The notes beneath the pieces are model-generated. The model saw only the letters and a list, made by a program, of their open reading frames with translations, was not told the origin of the DNA and did not search any database. This document shows, one piece after another, positions 56,740 to 64,000 of a stretch of 64,000 bases of DNA. Each line of letters begins with the position of its first letter. Within the stretch, counting starts at the first letter, position 1. This DNA comes from Amoebophrya sp. A120 (lineage: Eukaryota; Sar; Dinophyceae; Syndiniales; Amoebophryaceae): the NCBI GenBank assembly GCA_905178155.1, contig CAJINV010000003.1, forward strand, positions 11,582,733-11,646,732. Direction: 5' to 3'. Made by a program: the position numbers and the translations under genes.

Positions 56740-59700
56740 TTAGAACCTCCTCTTGTACCATATCATGTACTCCGGGTAACACTGGTCGTTGTCGTACACA
56801 ATCAACTATGCATTGCAAATATGTCATCTGGGTCTGGATACTTACACTTGTCATGCTAATTCTGAATAGTGCAACAACGTTGTCATGCTAATAACTTGCG
56901 TGATTCATTACCAAAAGCGGCCCCATTTTCTTGACCAAGTTGATGAGAGGCAGCTTCTCATGCAGGGGAGGCATGATAGCGGTCGCGCAGAATCTGTCAT
57001 GCTAGCTCATATAGGACAGACCTCATGATGTCGTGTCATGGAAAACCTGCATGAAAAAGCCCTGCAATCTACTTCCAGACAAAGACCTATTTGCGTGTGA
57101 TACCAGCTCCCGAAAGGTGTCGCGGCACTTCTCACGGTCCCCCAACACCGAGTCATAGGGGCCCCGCGTGCACTTCTGCACCAACGAATCGACGTTCGGG
57201 TGGATTTCCTCTATGGAGTGGAAGAAACATTTTTGTGCAGGACGGAGCATGTTCTTGCAGTAAGTACCTATCATCAAATGACTCAGCTTGTAGTTCCCTT
57301 CTAGACAAAGAAACCAAAACTGGAATACAACTTCGGCAATACAGATTGTGATGTTCTCTGTGCGACGGCTCGAACGGATGGGAGAAACATCCACTGATTT
57401 TATTTCGTGTCTGATGTATACTAGCACAATCTTTCTTCGCAAAGTTTCAATTTCATATCGTCGGTGTAATACACGTTCCCCAGGACCACCCGACACAGCA
57501 GCAACGGCCGCAGCCCCGTCATGTACTCCGGCTCAGTGTACTCATCGGACTTGGAGCACGTATGGGAGTGTCAGGATTGAAATCGACAAAGTTGTCATCC
57601 ATAAAATCGATACCAGTTGGAAGCCCAATTTCTAAGCGGCGCATGACAAATTTCGGCACCGTCCAAATCCAGTTTGTCATGCTGTTTAGGGACAGAAGGC
57701 GTCTTTCGTCATGCGACTTTAGCAGCTCTATCGGACACCTATATCAGAAATTACATTTCAACTTTGTCGATTTCAATCCTGACACTCTTCCATAGCACGC
57801 TTCCGCAAAGTAGAGTCCTTTTCCGTACAGCGTGCCCGCGTGCGACCCCGATATCAAATGCAAATATGTCTGGGTCTAGAGATTTGTGATTCAAGTCAGG
57901 GAACAGTGCGCGCACCGTATTGCACTGCCAAGCATGACACGTTTTTCCGTGGTTCTCAGTTGCTTACTCCGCATGAGAAACTGCGTTGTTCCATGACAGG
58001 CAAGAGGAGCTCTGTGCAGCCACGCAATACAGAGCTCAGAGTCATGCCCGACTGGCATGCCAAACCCGCACTCTTCCAGACCTAGACATTTTTGCAGTTG
58101 ATACCCGACAAGTCCAAGCGAAAGTCCGAGCTCGTGATCGCGGTGGCCGCGTCCGGCTTGGTCCCGTGCCACAGGTATCGTAAGGAAAAATTCCCCCTCC
58201 CGATATCGAAAAGTAATGCGGATTTGTGACCACAAAGAGTAAGAAAAAGTTTCGGGTCACACCGTATGTTTATTTAAAAAATACAAAAAATGAAATTAAA
58301 TGCAACAATTGATTAGTTTTACATGTCCCGTGATGATGAAGCTCTTTAATTAAGTATGAGAATAGATATCAGCTGAAGACGATCCGGCATGGTCCCCATC
58401 CATTGAAGGCGGTCCGGCATGGTCGTCATCAGCTGAAGATGATCCGGCATGGTCGCCATCGGCTGAAGATGGTCCCGCATGGTCGTCATCGTCTCAAGAC
58501 TGCCCGCAAAACCTTTGGCGCGGGAAATTTACCACAGGGCGCCCCCGATGGCACGCACGGCGAGCCTGGTCGGCGACGCTTCCACGCCGCCCAAGGAAGT
58601 CAGCAACAAATCTGAGCGACGGGCAGCGCTTCGCCGTTTCCGGGCGTTCTACGGGCGTAGGGAGCCCGGAAACGCCCGGCGGCCGTCTTTTTCCGGGCGC
58701 GCCAAGTACAGGCGGGGCCGACCGAACAAAAAGCCGGGCCAATCTTTGCCGGGCGGTAGTTTCGCAGCCGCCCCCTAGAACTTTGGCGCGCAGCCCGCCC
58801 GGCGATCTTCGTCGCGGCGAACTTTTTCGGCAAAATCGCCGGGCGACAATTTCGCGGGCAGCCCCTGCACCCGGCCAGACGCTGCCTGCCCGCCACCGTT
58901 TCCGGGCGTTCTACGGACGTAGGAGGCCCGGAAACGCCCGGCGGCCTTCTTTTTCCGGGAGGCCAGCACGCAGCCGCAAGCCCGCCGGCCCGCCCGGCCG
59001 GCACTCGCGCGCGCCTTTCGTTGATGGTGATCACCTGGCCAATTCTCCGGAATGATCGCGAAACTGCCGACCCCGATGATCGTCTCCAGCTGACGACGAC
59101 CAAGCGCGGACGTCTTTCGTTGATGGTGATCACCTGGCCAATTCTCCGGAGCGTCCGCGAAACTGTCGACCATGATGATCGTCTCCAGCTGACGACGACC
59201 AATCGCGGACGTCTTTCGCTGTCTGATGGTGATCACCTGGCCAATTCTACGGAGCGTCCGCGAAACTGTCGACCATGATGATCGTCTCCAGCTGACGACG
59301 ACCAATCGCGGACGTCTTTCGCTGATGGTGATCACCTGGCCAATTCTACGGAGCGTCCGCGAAACTGTCGACCATGATGATCGTCTCCAGCTGACGACGA
59401 CCAATCGCGGACGTCTTTCGCTGATGGTGATCACCTGGCCAATTCTACGGAGCGTCCGCGAAACTGTCGACCATGATGATCGTCTCCAGCTGACGACGAC
59501 CAATCGCGGACGTCTTTCGCTGATGGTGATCACCTGGCCAATTCTACGGAGCGTCCGCGAAACTGTCGACCATGATGATCGTCTCCAGCTGACGACGACC
59601 AATCGCGGACGTCTTTCGCTGATGGTGATCACCTGGCCAATTCTACGGAGCGTCCGCGAAACTGTCGACCATGATGATCGTCTCCAGCTGACGACGACCA

Positions 59701-62700
59701 ATCGCGGACGTCTTTCGCTGATGGTGATCACCTGGCCAATTCTACGGAGCGTCCGCGAAACTGTCGACCATGATGATCGTCTCCAGCTGACGACGACCAA
59801 TCGCGGACGTCTTTCGCTGATGGTGATCACCTGGCCAATTCTACGGAGCGTCCGCGAAACTGTCGACCATGATGATCGTCTCCAGCTGACGACGACCAAT
59901 CGCGGACGTCTTTCGCTGATGGTGATCACCTGGCCAATTCTACGGAGCGTCCGCGAAACTGTCGACCATGATGATCGTCTCCAGCTGACGACGACCAATC
60001 GCGGACGTCTTTCGCTGTCTGATGGTGATCACCTGGCCAATTCTACGGAGCGTCCGCGAAACTGTCGACCGCGATGACCGTCTCCAGCTAACGACGACCA
60101 ATCGCGGACGTCTTTCGCTGATGGTGATCACCTGGCCAATTCTACGGAGCGCCCGCGAAACTGTCGAGCATGATGATCGTCTCCAGCTGACGCCGACCAA
60201 TCGCGGACGTCTTTCGTTGATGGTGATCACCTGGCCAATTCTACGGAGCGTCCGCGAAACTGTCGACCATGATGATCGTCTCCAGCTGACGACGACCAAT
60301 CGCGGACGTCTTTCGCTGGTGGCGATCACCTGGCCAATTCTCCGGAGCGGCCGCGAAACTGTCGACCGCGATGATCGTCTCCAGCTGACGACGACCAATC
60401 GCGGACGTCTTTCGCTGATGGTGATCACCTGGCCAATTCTACGGAGCGCCCGCGAAACTGTCGACCACGGTGATCGTCTCCAGCTGACGACGACCAATCG
60501 CGGACGTCTTTCGCTGGTGGCGATCACCTGGCCAATTCTCCGGAGCGGCCGCGAAACTGTCGACCGCGATGATCGTCTCCAGCTGACGACGACCAATCGC
60601 GGACGTCTTTCGCTGATGGTGATCACCTGGCCAATTCTACGGAGCGCCCGCGAAACTGTCGACCACGGTGATCGTCTCCAGCTGACGACGACCAATCGCG
60701 GACGTCTTTCGCTGGTGGCGATCACCTGGCCAATTCTCCGGAGCGGCCGCGAAACTGTCGACCGCGATGATCGTCTCCAGCTGACGACGACCAATCGCGG
60801 AAGTCTTTCGCTGATGGTGATCACCTGGCCAATTCTACGGAGCGCCCGCGAAACTGTCGACCGTCCGCGCTGATCGTCTCCAGCTGACGACGACCAGGTG
60901 ATCACCTGGCCAATTCTACGGAGCGTCCGCGAAACTGTCGCCCATGGTGATCGTCTCCAGCTGACGACGACCAATCGCGGACGTCTTTCGCTGATGGTGA
61001 TCACCTGGCCAATTCTACGGAGCGTCCGCGAAACTGTCGACAATGATGATCGTCTCCAGCTGGCGGCGACCAGTCGCGGACGTCGGTCTTTCGCTGATGG
61101 TGATCACCTGGCCAATTCTACGGAGCGTCCGCGAAACTGTCGACCATGGTGATCGTCTCCAGCTGACGCCGACCAGTCGCGGACGCCTTTCGCTGATGGT
61201 GATCACCTGGCCAATTCTGCGGGGCGCCCGCGAAACTGTCGACCATGATGATCGTCTCCAGCTGACGACGACCAATCGCGGACGCCTTTCGCTGAATGAT
61301 GGTGATCAGCTGGCCAATTCTACGGAGCGTCCGCGAAACTGTCGACCACGATGATCGCCCCCAGCTGACGCCGACCAGTCGCGGACGTCTTTCGCTGGTG
61401 GCGATCACCTGGCCAATTCTACGGAGCGGCCGCGAAACTGTCGACCGCGATGATCGTCTCCAGCTGACGACGACCAATCGCGGACGTCTTTCGCTGATGG
61501 TGATCACCTGGCCAATTCTACGGAGCGCCCGCGAAACTGTCGACCGTCCGCGCTGATCGTCTCCAGCTGACGCCGACCAACCGCGGACGTCTTTCGCTGA
61601 TGGCGATCACCTGGCCAATTCTACGGAGCGTCCGCGAAACTGTCGACCATGATGATCGTCTCCAGCTGACGACGACCAATCGCGGGCGTCTTTCGCTGAT
61701 GGTGATCACCTGGCCAATTCTACGGGACGCAGGACGCAGGAGAAAAAGACAGAAGCAAGTAATGGCGAGCAATGCTTTATGCTGAGCACCAACGACAATG
61801 CTTATTCTACCAATTCAACAAGTCAATGCATGTGGTCAGCTACTAGCCCCATCTACTTAGTTAGTTAATCTATGACCCCACTTAACATGCTCAGTTAGTG
61901 CATTGCTAACTCTGTGACTAGTTAACTTATTTAATTTCATTCTTTGCAATTATTTAATTAATTTTATGGCGCAACCCGAAAACTTTTCTAAAACAATCTT
62001 TTTGTCTTGCAAGAAGGCAGGTCCATAGTCTCCGCCACCTTGTGCAGGCGGTTTGTGATGCTGCTGGGACTACAGCGCGGATATTTGTGATGCTAAGCGT
62101 GTACTTCAGAAAATCTCCTACTCAGGACCGGCGTATGCCTGTAGTCCTCTACTGCAAGACAGCTCTGATTTGTGTACGCAAGTCCAGCATCAGAAACTTC
62201 GTTTTGATATCGATATGGGAAGGGGGGACTCTTCCTTTTGATAACAGGTAGAACTCGTTCAAATGCGGGCTGATGGGCTCTTTCGCGAGCGGCGTGACCG
62301 GCGCCCACTCCTTCTGCGCCTTGTAGGTTTTGATGCCAAAGTCCAGCTCCGTGTCGTACCGGGCAAACGCGTTTTTGCCCAGCGTGTTCCGCAGGGCCTT
62401 CAAATTATCAAAGATCTGGTCGCGGCGGCAGGTGTAGCTCAGGTACGTGTTCGGCTGCTGCACTTGCACCACCTTGCACACCTCGATGCCCTGCGGCACG
62501 TTTCCCCCGTGCCGGTCCCGCGTGTACTTGCGGACAAAGGTGGCGTCGCACAACTTCTGCATCACCTGCAGCAGCTCGTCGGTCATCTCCGGCTTGTAGG
62601 TGTCCTTCTTGATGAAGCGGAGGGCGTCAAACGTTTCCGGCAAATTTTTCACCCGCTTGTACACGTCGACCGCCGTCAGGAAGGTCGGGTGCTGCTCGAG

Positions 62701-64000
62701 CTGCAGCTCGCTGGCCTGGTTCACGGTGAGGGAAAACATGTACTCGTGGAAACCTTCCGGGTTCGTATTCAGCTGCTCAATCGCGGCCTCCAGTTTTTTC
62801 AGGCAGGTCCTCTTGGGCAGCATGACCAGCTCCGCCTTCAGGTTGGCCAACGGCGCCCGGCACAGCTCGTGCCCGTCCAACTTGAAATTCTCGCACTGCG
62901 CGATCGCGTGCTGCATGGCCGCCGCGTTCTCGCTCGCCAGCGCCCGGGCGAGCGTGGTGGCCATGATGGTGCCCACTTGGGCGTTCGCCTCCGCCAGCTG
63001 CGGCAAGTCCTCCGCAGTCATGTTCTGGTTCGCTTTCAGCAAGGCGTTGCCGTAACTGATCACTCCGATCAACTGCGTGATGTCCTGTTCCCCGATGGCT
63101 TGCTCCAGCTTCCCTTGCAGCAAATTTTTCATTCTATTCCTTTGCAGCTCGTTCCGTTTCGCAACTGCTCGCGCAAAAAGTTTTTTGTTCGGTCCAGTAT
63201 GCTGCTTCTGGTGTTCGGCTGCCATCACAGCTTGATTCAAAGCCAGCAGCTGGGACTCCGTACTTTCGAATTCGGCCTCGTTCAGGGCGGACGCGAGTTG
63301 CAGCGCCACCAGTTTGGTCACCCCCCGCACTTCGTCCACCAGCTTGCCCTCAGGATGGTCCGGGTTTTGACCCATCCCGTTCACGGCCTGCGCAAAATTG
63401 ACTGCCTGTTCCAGCCGCGCAACGTTCTCACTGTTCAGGGCCTCCTCGATCAAATCCAGCAACCGGAAGAGGCACTGTCTCGCCTTCTTGCCCTCCCAGG
63501 CCTCCTCGCCCGCAGCACGGGCACCGCGCACGCAGTCGAACATGATTTCAATGTCCCCGGCTGCCAGTTCCAGGGCCAACGTGCAAGCGCAGAGAATGTT
63601 CGACCCGTCGTCAATGTCGTGGGCCACCAGTGCCGCGGTGATGGGGGTCTGCTTATCAAATGTAAAAATGTCTGGGTCTGGAAGAGTCATGCTGTTTTTG
63701 CATGACACAGAAGGTCTGGCATGGAAGCTCTAGCATCACAGGTTTCATCGAAAAGCTTCCGCAATGGCGAATCCGCATGACAAATCCCCCACTTTGGTGA
63801 CAGAAAGTGGGCAGCTTTTGCTACCTATGCATCAGAGATTTTTCTGTGTGCTGAAATGCGCATCACAAGTTTGTACTCTTCCAGATCCAGACACTTTTGC
63901 ATTTGATACTGCTTCTTGTTGTTCAATTTGTCGATGGTGAGGCCAAAATCCTTGCGCAAAATCTGCGCCATCTCCAGCTGCCCGTTCACGCAAGCAATGT
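56740..64000 (-). CDS. Poly(ADP-ribose) polymerase family protein, 5' end outside window
   Basis: PARPs transfer ADP-ribose from NAD+ to proteins. Exons: 63909-64000, 62244-63653, 58104-58175, 57795-57851, 57475-57560, 57103-57253 and 56740-56806. The first exon resembles an ankyrin-type repeat (ACVNGQLEMAQIL, then LNNKKQTPITAALVAHD), so a tankyrase-like layout is possible. The next 470 residues are helical Ala/Leu/Glu-rich. The catalytic domain follows: NEFYLWHGTKPDAATA with the catalytic His, GTLYGKGLYFAEACSKSDEY with the catalytic Tyr, PLLLCRVVLGN, and finally RELVVYDNDQCYPEYMIW with the catalytic Glu, ending KRRF and a stop. The intact H-Y-E triad is that of chain-forming PARPs. Five introners interrupt it; one ordinary intron (57254-57474) is GT..AG. 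About 640 residues are visible. Confidence 0.92.
56807..57102. mobile_element. Introner, TATGCATTGCAAATATG subtype, beside the catalytic Glu codon
   Basis: The left end TATGCATTGCAAATATGTC is followed by TCTGGGTCTGG. The right end is diverged (CTTCCAGACAAAGACC, then GTGTGATA). Flanks TCAAC and CCAGC match in three of five positions. Removal with one flank joins DTFREL to VVYDNDQ in frame, four bases after the Glu codon. Length is 296 bp. Confidence 0.9.
57561..57794. mobile_element. Introner, TATGGGAGTGTCAGG family, in the PARP gene
   Basis: Terminal inverted repeats of about 40 bases start TATGGGAGTGTCAGGATTG. A perfect direct repeat GCACG flanks it (AGCACG if the terminal A is counted). 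It is a 234-bp relative of the 596-bp element at 20698. Removal joins YFAEAC to SKSDEYTEP in frame, inside the conserved PARP motif. Confidence 0.95.
57852..58103. mobile_element. Introner, TGTCTGGGTCTGG family, in the PARP gene
   Basis: It begins TATCAAATGCAAATATG, then TCTGGGTCTAGA, and ends TTTTTGCAGTTGATA. The perfect direct repeat CCCGA flanks it. Removal joins RLDLSG to SHAGTLYGKG in frame. Length is 252 bp. Confidence 0.95.
58371..58500. repeat. Tandem array of about 30-bp units
   Basis: About four diverged copies of a unit containing CCGGCATGGTCGTCATC and AGCTGAAGATG are present, inside the nested element. Confidence 0.8.
58630..58980. repeat. Two GC-rich hairpin repeats
   Basis: A segment of roughly 75 bp occurs near 58633-58710 and again near 58900-58977. 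Each copy contains GTTTCCGGGCGTTCTACG followed by GGCCCGGAAACGCCCGG or a near variant, so each can fold into a stem with arms TTTCCGGGC / GCCCGGAAA. Confidence 0.75.
59023..61727. repeat. 99-bp satellite array, about 27 copies
   Basis: The unit starts GATGGTGATCACCTGGCC and includes ACTGTCGACCATGATGATCG and CAATCGCGGACGTC. Copies at 59230-60020 are nearly identical; those from 60120 onward vary more. A 4-base TCTG insertion occurs at about 59220 and 60016, eight units apart. From 60317 to about 60860 two variants alternate (GGTGGCGATC with GCGGCCGC; GATGGTGATC with GCGCCCGC), making a 198-bp higher-order unit repeated three times. A shortened unit lies at 60865-60900. Because 99 is divisible by three and the unit lacks stops in certain frames, long frames appear on both strands; I do not consider them genes. 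Confidence 0.95.
63654..63908. mobile_element. Introner, TGTCTGGGTCTGG family, in the PARP gene
   Basis: It begins TATCAAATGTAAAAATG, then TCTGGGTCTGGAAGAG, and ends CTTTTGCATTTGATA. The perfect direct repeat CTGCT flanks it. Removal joins DKLNNKKQ to TPITAALVAHD in frame. GCATGACA words occur in the interior. Length is 255 bp. Confidence 0.95.

Larger units (their letters stand above)
58240..61991. mobile_element. Nested element carrying the satellite array
   Basis: Compared with the APC11 introner, sequence is interrupted right after CCACAAA and resumes at TCTTTTTGTCTTGC. The inserted block begins TAAGAAAAAGTTTCGGGT and ends ACCCGAAAACTTTTCTA, which are inverted copies of one another (about 16 of 18 bases). 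A short ACAA may be the target duplication. It contains the 30-bp repeats, the GC-rich hairpins, the 99-bp array and an AT-rich right part (61740-61975). No transposase was recognised, so it would be non-autonomous. Confidence 0.75.
58176..62243. mobile_element. Giant 4.07-kb introner, AAGGAAAAATTCCCCC family
   Basis: The left terminus reads TATCGTAAGGAAAAATTC then CCCCTCCCGATATCGAAAAG. The right terminus is the inverted match, closing CTTCCTTTTGATA. The perfect direct repeat ACAGG flanks it. The outer parts align with the 332-bp element in APC11 (GATTTGTG.CCACAAA at the left; TTTGTCTTGCAAGAAGGCA through GATTTGTGTACGCAA at the right). The extra 3.75 kb is a separate nested insertion. Removal joins NEFYL to WHGTK in frame, two bases before the catalytic His codon of the PARP gene. 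Confidence 0.93.

Noticed and set aside
59226-60873. Two 283-codon plus-strand frames and overlapping 367- to 407-codon minus-strand frames across the satellite
   Set aside because: They are a by-product of a 99-bp period with no stop in certain frames. They have no start context of their own, both strands are equally open, and they lie inside an intron.
59023-61727. CRISPR array
   Set aside because: Units are directly adjacent and near-identical over their full 99 bp, with no unique spacers. The context is eukaryotic.
62263-63705. 480-codon plus-strand frame opposite the PARP exon
   Set aside because: It is antisense to a well-supported coding exon and reflects its GC-rich codon use. Its translation shows no domain and runs into an introner end.

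Overview
This is nuclear DNA from a eukaryote, most likely a dinoflagellate. The best guess is a compact-genome parasitic (syndinian, Amoebophrya-like) lineage, but that is inference. Three things point there. Every gene I could support lies on the minus strand, so the 64 kb is one co-oriented gene run. Many genes are interrupted by short inverted-repeat elements that behave as introns (introners). Those elements leave the reading frame intact without GT..AG ends, while other introns in the same genes are ordinary GT..AG. No rRNA, tRNA, CRISPR array or prokaryotic operon was seen.

Layout from left to right, with genes reading right to left. 1-7.3 kb: sparse, a few isolated candidate exons and a GC-rich block. 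7.3-10.8 kb: a multi-exon single-pass membrane protein of unknown role. 12.2-14.8 kb: a coiled-coil protein. 14.8-16.4 kb: an intergenic patchwork of segments copied from neighbouring loci. 16.4-23.6 kb: a long FkbM-type methyltransferase gene with four introners. 24.5-25.5 kb: a small unknown gene. 27.0-27.6 kb: APC11, the RING subunit of the anaphase-promoting complex. 28.9-31.7 kb: a CLK/LAMMER-like kinase. 31.8-33.8 kb: an RGG/RS-rich protein. 37.1-37.6 kb: the 3' exons of a Gly/Tyr-rich protein. 40.5-48.0 kb: a protein of about 2,080 residues with three muscleblind-type CCCH fingers. 48.2-50.0 kb: a GC-rich insert between 40-bp direct repeats. 50.1-54.8 kb: two Ser/Thr-rich unknown genes. 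56.7-64.0 kb: a PARP-catalytic-domain gene, 5' end outside the window, with five introners. One of these is 4.07 kb long and carries a nested element with a 99-bp satellite array.

The main result is the introner system. I found fifteen clear elements and one decayed one, in at least five terminal-inverted-repeat families, all starting TAT and ending ATA (or a near variant) and bordered by about 5 bp of direct repeat. Removing one element plus one direct-repeat copy restores the reading frame in all fifteen clear cases. In APC11 it gives an 84-residue protein, the same length as human APC11. In the PARP gene it rebuilds the catalytic His, Tyr and Glu motifs. Several products (CLK-like kinase, RS/RGG protein, muscleblind-type protein) suggest RNA processing, but there is no evidence they act together. 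All splicing statements are inferred from reading frames and protein families, with no transcript data.
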